A DNA stretch of 64,000 nucleotides, from positions 372,001 through 436,000 of the forward strand of contig JAZKJV010006038.1 in assembly GCA_037367405.1 (NCBI GenBank), given 5' to 3'. The notes below the pieces were generated by a model, which was not told where the DNA came from, made no database searches, and saw only the letters and a program-made list of their open reading frames with translations. Both the position numbers and the translations under genes were made by a program. The stretch comes from Ottelia alismoides (Eukaryota; Streptophyta; Magnoliopsida; Alismatales; Hydrocharitaceae). Shown here piece by piece: positions 10,401-23,135 of this stretch (position 1 is the first letter of the stretch; each line of letters opens with the position of its first letter).

Positions 10401-12805
10401 ACTGAATTAGAAAATTGATGAATGGTTTATTAATATTTCTAATACTGAAATTAAACCTTAAAAGATCAATAGGAGAATGAAGATCATTTGATAATGATCT
10501 GGCATCAAACCTTGGACATTTTTCTGTTGATTTGATCAATAGACTAGTAAGAGATGAAACTTTAGAATGTCTAAAATTTCAAAAACTTGCATACTTATGA
10601 ATATTGTATTCAAAGTAAAATGTCCAATACACCCTTCTTTGGGAATGGTGTAAGATGTCAAGGTATTCAGGATCTCACACATATTGATGTATGCGGATCA
10701 TCTATATCATAGTAAACATTATGGATATGTGATATCTATTGATGATTATGTATGATATGAGATTTCTTCTCTTCACCTAAAGAAACCTTTGAAATGTTCA
10801 AAGATTTCATTATTTTGGTTTACAATCAAAGTTTGAAGGAAGATAAAATGAATTTGATCTAATCTAGGTAGCTTGTACATGTTAGATGAATTCAAAGGAT
10901 ACCTTATGGAGGTATGAATATCATTTCTATCTCAATCCTCCTAACACACCTAAACTCAATAGAGTTGTAGGGAGATACATTTGGATCATGTGTGACATGA
11001 TCTTATCAATGATGAATTTTAGCATAATTATCCCTTAGTTTCCAGGTATATATGTGAAGTAGAGACTAAAATGTATATCCTTAATAAGGTTCCATGCAAG
11101 ATAGAATCTAGCACTTGAGAGTGTTGCTTCATTAGGAAAATAAAGGATGGTATTGGATACATACTTTATGACCTTGAGATTTTTAAAATATTTCATCTCT
11201 AAGAATGTGATTCTTAGAGGTTGAGACTCTTGAGAATCAAGATGAAAATGAAGTGTAGGAACTCATTTAATCTTGAGAAGATAATGCGGCTCTTGAAATT
11301 GGAAACTAAAAGGACAATTAGAGATGAAACACTAATACCTCTTCAAATGAGTTTGAGGATGGATTCCATGTGTCAAAGAAATCTGACAATGATCGAACTT
11401 CATGTGATGAAGCTTCTAAAGATCATAGCATGGATAGATGGATGTTAGCAATAAAAGTCTAATGTAGACTTCATATACAATTGTTGTATATGGACCCCTC
11501 AAGGATCCACCTATATGGGTAAGACCTGAAAAGGTGTAAATGGATCTTTAAGAAAAAGGGAACCTGATGAGAAGGTAGAGACCTTCAAAGCACGGTTGGT
11601 AGCCATAAGATACACATAGGAAGAGAAGACATTGCTTGCGATGAGACTTGCTCTTCGGTGACCATGCTTAAAACCATCAGAATATTGCTAACCTTAGCTA
11701 CACAACTTGACTATTGCATCTTCAAGATGTAAGTCAATATTGCATTCCTCTATGAATACCTCTCTGAGGACATTCACATGAAGTAGCCCCAGGGCTTCAT
11801 GGCTAAGGAAAGTAAGGTGTGCAAGCTAAAGAAAACCATCTATGGACTCATATAAGCTTCTTGTTGCTGGAACATAAGATTTGATGAAATTATAAATGTT
11901 ATGATCTCGGATAGAATCTTGATGAGCCATGCGAAGCTTAGTGGGAATTCCTTTGTGTTCATCATGCTAAATGTAGATGATATCGTAATCATTTAAAATG
12001 ATATAAGGATAATAATAAGTATTTTATTATCTGGTTGTTCCATAACTTAAGATATGATCTCAAGGATACCTCTTGGATCTTAGTTCTGAAGGTGTTCAAG
12101 AGCAAAGAGAAGAGGGTATTGGGACTGTCACATTAGTAGTACACCTTGGACATATTCCATTTTATGGAAAATTCCAAGAAAGGCTTCCATCCCTTAAGAT
12201 ACGGTACTGACCTATCTAAAGGGATAGCACCTCAAAGAGTTGAGGAAGTGAATGCTGGAACTACTTGCCTTGGGCATCAGTTCTGAGAAGCCGGGTGTGT
12301 GCTAGATGTGTACAAAAGCCAGATGGCTGCCATGCAGTGGGAGTAGTAAACTGTTACTAATCCTATTATGGAAACAAAACACTTGGTTGCAGTAATAACA
12401 AAATCTTCATAGATGACAAGATTTTTTGAGACAATGATCTCAAAGTCTTATCTTCAAAAGCTTAAGACTTTATAGATAGAGATCTAAAAGGTCTTAACTA
12501 TGGATACCTTAAGAGATAGTGATCTCCAAGAATAAGGGTATTCTGATAAGGATTATGGAAATACTGGTTATGATAATTGTTAAGGACACTGTAACTAACA
12601 AGATTGAGTATTGGTTGCATAAGATGCAACATTCGCATTAGACGCGAACGTTGTCACTGGAGATATGCAAGTGCCATAAAAGGACTTGGCGTAGTCTCGC
12701 GGGAACAAAATGACTGATTAGCTTACCTAGCTATTTTCTAAATAGCCTATGATTGTCACATGAGTGAGGGTTTAAATGATTAGCCCATTAATGGCTCTTC
12801 GAGCT
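7475..12805 (+). pseudogene. Decayed Ty1/copia gag-pol
   Basis: No long ORF remains, but copia pol motifs can be read across frames on the plus strand. An integrase-like HIDVCG is near 10680, followed by ISIDDY near 10740. An NPPNTPKLNRVVGR segment lies near 10940-10975, just before a MCDM, matching the integrase core ending. The RT region has VDPPKGS near 11495, KARLVA near 11590, VCKLKKTIYGL near 11820 and the active-site region LNVDDIVII near 11970. GLSH and NSKKGFHPLRYG follow near 12125-12205. RNase H is weak at about 12290-12420. From 7475 to about 9400 I find no readable gag and cannot assign the sequence. The lineage within copia is not resolved. Confidence 0.75.
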
Positions 12806-12814
12806 AGTGGGAGA
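12806..12814 (+). other. Copia polypurine tract
   Basis: AGTGGGAGA sits directly before the T and TGTTGG start of LTR 2. The same tract precedes LTR 3 at 16342-16350. Confidence 0.85.
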
Positions 12815-12815
12815 T

Positions 12816-14934
12816 TGTTGGACATGCGAGCCCACGACGAGCCATTATGCAATAAATGTTATTGCAAATACCATTCCCTGCTCTGAAATGAAGAATAAAT
12901 AATTTACATAATAGGTCCCTTAGTACAATTAGGGTTATGTACCATGGCCATCTTGATGATCATACAACTGTTGATTCAACTGTTGAATCATAGAAGCTGG
13001 TGCTTGGATGAATATCTAAAGGGTTAGATTGAGGACTCATCAAGCACCGTTTAATGATTGTTAAGATATGATCTCCAGCCTGAGTAGGAGATGACAATCC
13101 TTATCTCTAATGGTTGATATCTGACCGACCTCTTGATGCAGGTCCTCTGCATAGGAATAGAGATTCGGAAGTATCAGATTAGTTAGGTCAAAGAGTTGAC
13201 TTAACGAGATTGAGATAACCAAAGTCCTATATCGTATATTGTCATGATATAGGCACGCATCCTCTGACCGGAGACAGATGTGTTACTATATGTCTGAGTA
13301 TGTACATTTTGCAGACCAATAGGTTGATGACCTAACCAAGGTCTATACACCGGCGTGCTGGTGTGCATGTAAGGACATATGAGTAATATGATCTCTCAAA
13401 GGGATCATACAGGTTCAATTATTGAATCGGAAGACATGAGCTCACTCATGAGATATTGGGAAGAATCAAATTCCGTACGCACGGTCGTCTCGCTTTGGAA
13501 GCTCGACTGAATTTGTAGGTTTGATATATACTTTTGGAAAGTATATGATCAAGACCTAGGTATGATATATGCTTTTGGAAAGTATATGATCGATACCGAC
13601 TCCCAATCGAATGAGAAACTTACTGATAAAACACTGAAGTAGACAGTATAAAGTTGATCAAATACTTCGGGTTTATTCTGAGTCTTCCAGTATGCAGGAT
13701 GTACAGGTATTGGGATTACCTGAGGGTGATGTGATCACAAACGATTGTATAACCATGACGCTTCCATTCCTAGGGAGTGATGAAACGGGTCTGGATTTTA
13801 GTGACTCCTCTCGGTAGAGAAGTAATCTGATCTTAGTCCAAATGTTGGACGTTGATCTGAATGTGATTTAGATACAATGAGAAGATTAGATTTGCGGTCT
13901 TGATTTTATCAAGCATCTATGGGAGGCCCGCGATCTGGATTTGAGATATGATCTCAATATCCAAGTCACTATAAGTGGAACAATACAATCGCCTTGTCCT
14001 TATCTCCGAGTATTCGCGGAGAAAGCGCATTATCCTTGAAAGGGTTCAGGATAATTTCATTGTTGATAATATGCATCCGAGAATTGAGAAAATGGATAAT
14101 TAAATGTGATTTAATTATCATGAATAATATGAATTTGATTCATATTATAAAGAGAGTTATCTTAGATAATTAAATGAGATTTGATTATCAAAGATGTAAA
14201 TAATGTGAATGTGATTCATATTATTAGGGCACATGAGAATAAGAGATCCAAGATGATTAAATGTGATTTAATTATCATGGATATGAATAATGTGGATAGC
14301 AATATCCATATTAGTCATATATATTATAAATGTGATTTATAATATATAAGAGAGAGCTATTTGTAATTTACATTTGTTAATTAAATGTTAATGTGAATTG
14401 GATTCACATTGGACATTAAATTGAAAATGTAATTTACATTTTATTTTGGGTTGTGGATGTGATTCACAATTTTCCAATGACAAGATTGCTATATTCACAA
14501 AATAATTATTAATTATTTTGTAGAATAATTTACAACAATTGTTATTGCAAATATTGGAGATATATGCAATCTTGGAGATTGCATTAGAATCTCCCTTTCC
14601 TAATAGGAGAGGTGGGACGGCCACCAATCCCTAAATGAAAGGGTGGTCGTCCACTCTTCCTATATGGAAGGGAGGAGCCTCCTTTCCATTATCTCCAATG
14701 AGAATTGATTTAATTTGGTGGTTGAATTATATTGATTTATCAATACATATTTAATCTAAATTAAATTAATTGTTTTTGGTTTTTACCAACACAAATCTTA
14801 GCCATTAAAAGAAACACAATCAATGTGAACCATTGGATTTGTGTTGTCCCAAGGATTGAGATCCATGGATCCCAAAATGTTATAAAAGGAGAGACACCCC
14901 ATTGCTCTTCTTTACACAATGCTTGAGAAGCACA

Positions 14935-14974
<40 letters not shown>

Positions 14975-15474
14975 TCTCTGCACGTCAGCCCTCACTCTCT
15001 CCCTCTCATGGTCGTCCACCATGGATGCCCTAGAGAGGTTCTTCATCGCCGCAGCGTGGTCGTTATGCTGCCCGATCGTTTGCTCGTGGATCTCCTTCTC
15101 CTTCAGTGTGCCTCGCTCGTGAAGAAGATGATGGATCTCGTGTGTCAAGATCAGGAGATCCACCGCTTGGATCATCAACATGGATTGCGAGAAGCACGCG
15201 CTCGCAAGCATCTCCTCCGTCATATCGGACTTGAGACAGGAGGTCTCTTCGTTTAGAGACTCGATCGCAACCACGCTTCAAAAGGTAACCCTAATACTTG
15301 TTTGTGGTTTAGACGAAATGATCCGAGAAGTGTTCTTGGAGCAAGTGGTTTCGTCACATGAAAAATTTTTAATTTCCGCTGCATAGAACAACTAGTCCGA
15401 CTAGTCATTTTTCATCATATTCGATACAACGCTCACACTTCCGTGATGCGCTTAAGGATCTAACCATATCCTTC
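12816..15474 (+). repeat. Copia LTR 2 (middle LTR)
   Basis: It is collinear with LTR 1 from TGTTGGACATG to CATATCCTTCA, with scattered substitutions. It has a longer CT microsatellite (14939-14971), which explains the SLSLSL and RERERE ORFs there. The palindrome array lies at about 14098-14469. No PBS follows; the sequence jumps straight into internal sequence resembling 11955 onward. Confidence 0.85.
14939..14971. repeat. (CT)n microsatellite
   Basis: A perfect CT run in copia LTR 2, expanded relative to LTR 1 (6937-6953) and nearly lost in LTR 3 (about 41963). Confidence 0.9.
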
Positions 15475-16351
15475 ACCTTTGTTCATCATGTTAAATGTAG
15501 ATGATATCCTAATCATTTACAATGATATAAGGATAATAATAAGTATTTTATAATCTGGTTGTTCCATAACTTGAGATATGATCTCAAGGATACCTCTTGG
15601 ATCTTAGTTCTGAAGGTGTTTGGAAGCAAAGAGAAGAGGATATTGGGATTGCCATAATATTAGTACACCTTGAACATATTCTATTTTCTAAAAAATTCCA
15701 AGAAAGGCTTCCATCCGTTAAGATATGGTACTGACCTATCTAAAGAAATAACACCTCAAAGAGTTGAGGAAGTGGATGCTAGAACTGCTTGCACTTGTCA
15801 TCAGTTACGAGAAGTTGAGTGTATGCTAGATGTGTACAAAAGCTAGATATCGGCCATGCAGTGGGAGTAGTAAAGTGTTGCTAATCCTATTATGGAGAGA
15901 AAACACTTGATTGCAGTAATAACAAAATCTTCAAAGATGACAAGACTTTCGAGATAGTGATCTCTAGGTCTTATCTTCAAGAAATTAGGACTATATAGAG
16001 AGTGATCTAAAATGTCTTAACTTTGGATACCTATGGATATAGAGATCTCCAGGAATAAGGGTATTCTGATAAGGATTATGAAAATACTGGTTATGATAAT
16101 TATTAAGCTTCAGTGTCAAGGACACTGTAACTAACAAGATTGAGTATTGGTTGCATAAGATGCAACATTCACATTAGATGCGAGCACTGTTACTAGGGAT
16201 ATGCAAGTGCCATAAAAGGACTTGGCGTAGTCTCGCAGGAACAGAGCGACTGATCAGCTTACCTAGCTATTTTCTAAGTATCCTATGATTGTCACATGAG
16301 TGTGGGTTTAAATGATTAGCCCATTAATGGCTCTTTGGGCTAGTGGGAGAT
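15475..16351 (+). pseudogene. Truncated copia internal region (RT active site to PPT)
   Basis: From CCTTTGTTCATCATG onward it matches about 11955-12815: the LNVDDI active-site region, the NSKKGFHP segment and the RNase H remnant, then the PPT at 16342-16350. The junction with LTR 2 falls at a shared CCTT, which suggests deletion through short homology. Confidence 0.8.
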
Positions 16352-16766
16352 TGTTGGACATGCGAGCCCACGGCGAGCCATTATGCAATAAATGTTATTG
16401 CGAATATCATTTCCTGATCTTAAATGAAGAATGAATAATTTGCATAATAGGTCCCTTAGTAAAATTAGGGTTATGTACCATGGCCATCTTAATAATCATA
16501 CAGCTATTGATTCAACTATTGAATCATAAAGGCTGGTACTCATCAAGCATTGTCAAATGATTGTTAAGAGATGATCTCCAGCCTGAGTAGGAGATGGCAA
16601 TCCTTATCTCTAAAGGCTGATATCTAACCGACCTCTTGATGCAGGTCTTCTGCATAGGAATAGAGATTCGGATGTGTCAGATTAGTTAGATCAAAGAGTC
16701 GACTTAACGAGATCGAGATAACCAAAATCCTATATCGTATGCTGCCATGATATAGGCACGCATCCT
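16352..16766 (+). repeat. Copia LTR 3, left part
   Basis: It starts TGTTGGACATGCGAG and is collinear with LTR 1 and LTR 2 up to GGCACGCATCCT. The Athila element then interrupts it, and it resumes at 40329 with CTGATCGGAG. LTR 2 shows the unbroken version near 13255-13275. ATCCT at 16762-16766 is the left TSD of the Athila element. Confidence 0.9.
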
Positions 16767-18129
16767 TGATAACGAGGATTTTACGAGGGTCAAAAATACG
16801 CCCCGTACGAGACAGGGACGATCGTGTCGCTGAGGCGACCGCTCACAAAACCCTTGTTAATCAGTAATTAACCCACAACGAAGAATTAGAATATTAAGTC
16901 CCAAAACTGTGAATTAATATTTATAAACTCTACCTTAAAGATGCATAGTGTATAAGCATGTAGAGGTCGAACCACAGAGAGCAAAAAAAGTGGGTAGCCC
17001 ACCTTGTTCAAATACAACAGAGTCATCCTTATATGAATACTAGTTGTGTGGGTAATTAATACTATTATATTATATATATATGTGTGTATATTTAATTTTG
17101 TATTTTGATTTTTCATTTTCTGACTTTATATTTACCTTTTATATTATATATATATATATTGTTTTTATAAATAGGATAGAATATATAAGAAGAAGGGTAA
17201 TAAGTAAAAATAGCCACAAAGTAGGAAATGGAATATTTTTGGTCTTTTTATAATTTTTTACAATTTTTGTGATTTTTCCAGCTTTTTCCAAGTGTTTTTG
17301 GTATTTTTTTCAAAATCAAAATAAGAGAAAACAAGGACTTAAGCTACTGGACAGAATTGAAATGAGGTTTAAAAATAGAAAATGATATCCAAAAAATCCT
17401 CAAATCAATTTTAAATTATAGATAATAAAAGAAAGAAACTACAGAAACTTAATTTGTATTTTTAGAATTTTTCTAGGATTTTTTAAATTTTTATGAAGTT
17501 TTTAGGGGTTTTCTCATTTTTAAGATTTTTGTTTTGAATTTTTTAGTGATTTTTGGAATGACACTAAAGTAGGATAAAAGACACAGTAGCTGATTTTTTT
17601 GGAATTTTTCTAGGTGTTTTACTATTTTTTTGGTATTTTCTAAGCTAGACACTAGCTAAAATGCATGTTTTTTGATTTTTAATAAATATTAAAATACAAT
17701 AAAAATGCAATGCAAAAATATAGCGTGCTGATATAATGCAACAAGAACTTAAATAATTTTTTGTGGAATTTTTGGTGATTTAAAGACGCGTGAAATAATT
17801 AGAGATAGCAAAGAGAAATTATACGCCTAGCAGGGGCATTTTTGCAAATAAAAATAACTACAAGGCACATAGTGCAAAAACACCACAAATATAACCCATG
17901 GTCTGCAATTTTAAGGACTGAAATAAAATACAAAACCCGCCAGCGACCCCCGCGCAAAATGGCCATCACATGGGACTACAAGTGACCCGCACCCACAGGG
18001 ACCAAAATGTAATATCAACAAGGTTCAGGGTCCTGGTTGCAATTTTTCATAAAAATAATACACTTTAAATTTTATTTTATGGACTGAAGATATATTTACA
18101 AACTCACAGGGGGTCTTGTGCAATTTAAC

Positions 18130-18157
18130 CACCTCACGTGGGATGACACGTGAGGTG
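18130..18157. repeat. G-box hairpin in the 3' LTR
   Basis: The 11-bp arms CACCTCACGTG and CACGTGAGGTG flank GGATGA. Equivalent hairpins lie at 37582-37609 in the 5' LTR (GGACGA loop) and 31701-31730 in the nested solo LTR (12-bp arms, GGACTG loop). Each arm ends in a CACGTG G-box core. Confidence 0.85.
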
Positions 18158-18965
18158 ACGTGGACTGGACCTAAGCGTAATATGAAAAACATACAGGGTG
18201 ATACATGCAAAATGCCCACAATAAAATGAACTTTGACTTTTATTTATAGGACTAAAAAAATAAATACAAAAAAAACTGGGGTTAAATAAGAAATTTACCC
18301 CTTATTTAGGCGCTAACGGACGGTGATGAAGCTTCCACTTGACACGTGTCGCGCATCCGTCGGCTGATACCGGTTCGCAGATGAAGGCTTGCGATTAGAT
18401 CCTCCTCGCTGATCGGACGGTGATGGCGATGCTTCATCTGACGACTCTGATGGAATCTGGAGCGTCCCTCAATCGGACAGCGATGAAGAGGTCTGGAAGA
18501 ACAGGGGAAGAACTCTCACCAAGCGAGCTTCGATCTTGGAGCGTGGGCTCCTCTGGGCTTCTCCCTCGCGTATGAGGTGTTCTGATCGTAGCTGAAGGCG
18601 TCCCGCATCTGCTGGTGGTCTTGGCTTGGTTCCTGGAGGGCCAAGGAGGTCAGGCGAGGTCGATGAAGATCGGGACCTCCAGGAGCCTCTTCTTGGATCA
18701 AATCGAGTCCCACGGGGATCGGTTCTTTGTGGTACCTGCACAGGAAGAACCAGGGGACCGAGGGCTATCTCCTCGACCCTGGGTTTTGAAGCTTGGCTGC
18801 AAGATAAAGTGAAGCAGAGGAGCTCCGATGGACGGCGGAGGTGGAGCTCTGATTCGCGAGGACAGAGGGTCCTCAATTGAACAAATGGGATCGAGAGATG
18901 GAGAAGATGATGGGGAAGGAAATGGGGTGTATATGGGCGTCAGAACTGGTCGGAAACAACGTGAA

Positions 18966-18997
18966 GAAGTCGCCGGAGCGGAGCTCCGGCGAACTTC
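18966..18997. repeat. GC-rich hairpin in the transcribed part of the 3' LTR
   Basis: GAAG-TCGCCGGAGC pairs with GCTCCGGCGA-ACTTC, with one bulge. The nested solo LTR keeps it at 32531-32562. The 5' LTR copy near 38416-38447 is decayed. It lies about 290 bases downstream of the TATA box in element sense. Confidence 0.75.
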
Positions 18998-19283
18998 GAT
19001 TTGGCTAAATTACGCTACACTACTGATCTAAAGACTAAACTAAGGACGGAATTGAAATGCTGGAATCGAAAACTACCTAAAGAACATAAAAGGCACAACT
19101 CTTATACCTGGGGGCTTCCAGGGAGCAGGACGGACGCCGGAGCTTCGCCGCGACAAAATTACCCCTCCTCCGGCCGATTCAAGCTGCTGGATCTCTCCTC
19201 CTATCACAAGGATGCTTCCATGAAGCAAATCACAGCCTTTGGGTGGATTAAAACTGGCCAACTTTGTGGAGGGGGCTGAGCTT

Positions 19284-19295
19284 CTTATTTATAAA
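19284..19295 (-). promoter_or_regulatory. TATA box of Athila 3' LTR
   Basis: In element sense it reads TTTATAAATAAG. The identical box in the 5' LTR is at 38737-38748 and would drive the element's RNA from near 38710. Counterparts lie near 32850-32865 in the solo LTR and 53089-53099 in the second element. Confidence 0.65.
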
Positions 19296-20819
19296 CATTG
19301 CAGGTGCCCTTATTGACTGGAGCTTCGCGAGGAATCGATGGTTTATACAAGGGATTGGATCAAAGGGTGGGGATGTACAATGATTAATCTGCAACTCTTG
19401 TGAAGGAAGCGAGCGCGAAAGATGGACAGATCATGCGGGAAAAATGGCACAAAATCGGGGAAAAGAGAGGTAGCGTAGGTCAGAAGGTCGGCAGGGGTAG
19501 TTGACCTGCGGTCAACAAGCGCAACGCGCCCATTGGTCCACCTTGGCTCGCTACACGACAAAACAGCAAATAAAATCACAAATAATTCATTTATAAAAAG
19601 TAACTGATTTTATTATTTTTTTGATATGAAATAAAAAATGTTGATTATTTTATTTAGGATTTTATTATGATTTTTTTAATTTTTTGATGTGTTTTATTAT
19701 GAGTTTATTTTGATAATGTATTTATAAGTGTATTTTATATGTTTTTTTATTTTTATTTTGTATATTTAATTATTTTATTTCCTTATTTTATATTTATAAA
19801 TTATTTTTGTGAGTTTAAATATATTTTTATTTAATTTTTATGAGTTTATTTACATATTTGAATAAATAGGTATATACACTTTGTAGGCATACTTATAGGT
19901 ATTTTACCTATATTTTATATACACTTTATTTATTTAATGTATTTTATTGGTTTTTTTATTTATTTTTTTAATGTTTTATGAGTAATATTTATAATATTAT
20001 AAAAATATGAAAGAATGAACTAATTAAAGAATGAATTTCCCTTTTATTTGTGTACATACATAACATAGGTATTTTGCCTATATATTGCATAGACTTATTT
20101 ATTTTACAAATCCTTTTTGGTTTTATTCTAATTTTAATGTACACGTATGTTATAAATAATATATATGAATTTACAAAAATATGAGTTTGTAAAATAATAG
20201 GTGATGAATAAACTGAATATTTTAATCGGTATTATGTACAATAGGGGCCCAAAACCTAACTCTCACAGATAAACCCCAAAAATTATGAAACCAATTTTAT
20301 CAAATAGTTCTTGGAAAGCTATATATAATTAAAGGTGAGTTTGGTGGATTTTGAGTTTTTATTTGCAAGATATGGGTCTGTGAAGTTGAGATTCTGGCTT
20401 ATTATTCTGTGTATACAATGTACACTGTATATTATTTTTACACAAACTCAATTTTGTATTTTTATTTAAATTATTATATACAACTTTCATGTACAAAATA
20501 TTTTTATTTGATGAATAAATAATTAAGTACAAAATAGGTGTCAAAAATGCATATTTCTTCCCCTACTTTATTCCTTGTCGACCAATTCCATTCTGGACTT
20601 GGTCTCGGGGTTAAGGTCATAAAATATTTACAATATTTTATTCCTTTTTCTTTTCTTCCCTTTATTCTATAATTTTGGCATTAAAACCTTGTTTTATGTA
20701 CAATAATGTCGAATAAATAAGGGATGCCGTAATGTATAAATTATTGTTATTTTCATGCATTTGCTGGGGTTTTTAAGGCCAAAATGATAGAATAAAGGTG
20801 ATGAAATGGAGATTCATCA

Positions 20820-20834
20820 CCCCGCTATACTTGC
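20820..20834 (-). other. Athila polypurine tract
   Basis: In element sense GGCAAGTATAGCGGGG ends directly at the 3' LTR start TGATGAATC. It matches the arm-plus-G-run motif repeated at 23136-23485. Just upstream in element sense is a small stem, TTGCTAG...CTAGCAA (about 20836-20852). Confidence 0.75.
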
Positions 20835-21443
20835 CTTTGCTAGTCCCTAGCAAATACTTATGCAATAAGAAGAAAAAGAATAAAGAATAAAACGAAAAGA
20901 AAAAGGAAATCGCCGAAGATAGAGTGAGTAGGATAGCTTTCAGTGCAATATCTTGTCCTTACAAAATCAGAGTTTGGTGCTCGGGTTAAACCTTGATGTG
21001 AAAGTGTGTGAAACCTGGTTGGGAACCAAATTTAGAACACAACAACCTCCGAGGGCCACAGGACATGGTTCAAACCACCTCAATAGCCAGGCCAGAACTA
21101 GCCTACGTCATACACAAACTCTTATGACTATGAAGCTGGCTTGTACAGTGTAAGTGATGGTGGCTCTCCCCAACTGAAATGACAAAAGAACCGACTTCTC
21201 CAGAATGACAACCCAATGATTCCCCAATCCAGCCCTCTACCGTCGAGGAGCGAGGTATTCCCTTCTAAGTTCAAGTGACATCCGGCTCAAGAAGAGGGGG
21301 AAAGAAAAGAATGGATGGTAGCCAGTGTAGCTACCTATCCTGGGATGCAAGACCAGTGTAGTCAAGTCATCCAGCTGCAGGCTCACATGGTATAACTTTG
21401 ATGCTCAAGCTTGCATATTTTCTGTACAACATATATACATACT

Positions 21444-21478
21444 CCGGCAGGCACTTTTATTTTTTATTTACAAGCCTG
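21444..21478. repeat. Conserved stem with compensatory changes
   Basis: GGCAGGC pairs with GCCTGTC across an AT-rich loop. The second element has GGTGGGTA pairing with TACCCACC (54813-54843) in the same context, before TTTTTTGGAGTTTTT. Base pairs differ but pairing is kept. Confidence 0.7.
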
Positions 21479-21999
21479 TCCATTTTTTTGGAGTTTTTTA
21501 ACATACTATTTACAGCAGCATTTACATAAGGACTTTTTCTTCTTGAGCCAGAAGACTATCCCTCTTTTGAAGCTTTATCGCAACCCACACTCTCCTATCA
21601 TTCGACTTCATTGAAACTGGATCAGGTTGGGGTGCACTTCCCTCCCTAGATGAGGACGAATGTTTCCACCCGTGTGCATCTCAAAATGGCAAATCCAACC
21701 CCCTCACCACTCCAACTGAGTTGAGCCAAGTGAAAGGTGCAAGTGTCTAAGTTAGGTCACGGTCGACAAGAGCCATGCGTGTGTCTTGAAAAGTTCTAGT
21801 TAGTCAGTTGAGGTGACTTGAACCCAACCCTGATTTCTCAAAGAATTAAGTCTGAACAGACCTGAAGTACCCTAAACCTAGCTCCCATAAGGTTCCAGTG
21901 CAGTTAGGTGCGGTAAGGTCCAACCAAGCTCCAATCTTTGACTTTATTGGACTCGTTCAATCATCAAGCTCAATAAAAGAATATGAATGCTATGCAAAT

Positions 22000-22990
22000 G
22001 CTATTTACAAATATGCAAAGAATAATGCAATTTTTCAAAGAATTTGAAAACAAAGAGAAGAATTTTTACAAACAGAATTTTTTCAAATAAAATAATTTTT
22101 GGCACTCAAGTATATGTACAACTATTTACACGGGCGTGCCGTTTTATTTTACAGGACTTAAAGTATTTACATGTTTTAATAAAGCGATTTATTTAGGTGT
22201 ATGTACAATTGATAACGAATTTTATGTATTTTATTTTTCATTTATTTTATTTCATTTATTTATTATAGTGCTCTTATTCCTCGAATTTGTTTGAAAAATC
22301 ATTTTGAAAACTATAGTACAAAATAAGTTTTACAAATATTTTCAAACATTTGAAAGCTATTTTGCAAAGATTTTGCAAACACTATATACATTTTTCAAAA
22401 TATTTTTACAAACATTTTCAAAATCATTTGCAAATAGCTTTCCAAAATCCTTTATTTCACACAAATAAAAGAATTTTCGCAATCAAAATATTTTTACAAA
22501 GGTTAAAATCGTTTCACAAAAAGTTTTCCAAACAGTTCACACCATTTTTCAAATCATTTTGCAAAACTATTTACCCTGACTTATTAATCAGTATATACAA
22601 AGAGCAGCAACTTATTTGGGCTCTTATAAGTTTTATTTGGAATTGTTGCTTGTTTTTGCATGAGATATTTCTGTGTATACTCCTCATCTTTATTTGAAAA
22701 TTGTTTAAAAAGATTTTGAAAACTATAGTCCAAAATATTTTTACAAACATGTACACACATTTGCAAATCATTTTGCAACGGTTTTCCAAACATCATAAAT
22801 AGGTTTTTCAAATAATTTTGCAACCATTTTTCAAACCATTTGCAAATCACTTTTCAAACATTTTTATTTCATGCAAAGAAAATAAATTTTGCAATCGAAA
22901 ATATTTACAAAGGTTGAACACTTTTTACAAACCTTTTGAAATGTTTTCACAAAGAGTTTCAAATCTTTTACAAAGCTACATTGCCTGATT
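22000..22990. repeat. Degenerate TTTGCAAA / TTTTACAAA array
   Basis: Short A/T words around the palindrome TTTGCAAA and the variant TTTACAAAC repeat at irregular 15-35 base spacing for nearly 1 kb. A shorter version is in the second element at about 55400-55730. Confidence 0.6.
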
Positions 22991-23135
22991 TATTAATCAA
23001 TATGTAAGAATCTGAGGAGCTCACAGTCATCTTTTATTATAGTAATAATGATACTTTTATCATTACTTTTAGCTTGAGGCAGTATTTTATTTACAGTATG
23101 AGTTATGGCTTATAGTATATACATGGTATATACGA

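Larger units (their letters stand above)
16767..20819 (-). repeat. Athila 3' LTR
   Basis: It aligns end to end with 36218-40323 with scattered differences. In element sense it has an AT-rich U3, a TATA box TTTATAAATAAG (19295-19284), and a GC-rich transcribed part with hairpins at 18997-18966 and 18157-18130, followed by an AT-rich end. The 135-aa and 84-aa ORFs near 18470-18880 recur only as degraded versions in the other LTR copies and look non-coding. Confidence 0.92.

Noticed and set aside
14912..15281. 120-aa ORF ending in (RE)n within copia LTR 2
   Set aside because: The frame exists only because of the expanded CT repeat. LTR 1 and LTR 3 do not keep it.
18469..18880. 135-aa minus-strand ORF and 84-aa plus-strand ORF in the 3' LTR
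   Set aside because: They overlap each other on opposite strands. The 5' LTR copy is changed in length and frame and the solo LTR lacks them, so they reflect GC-rich LTR sequence.
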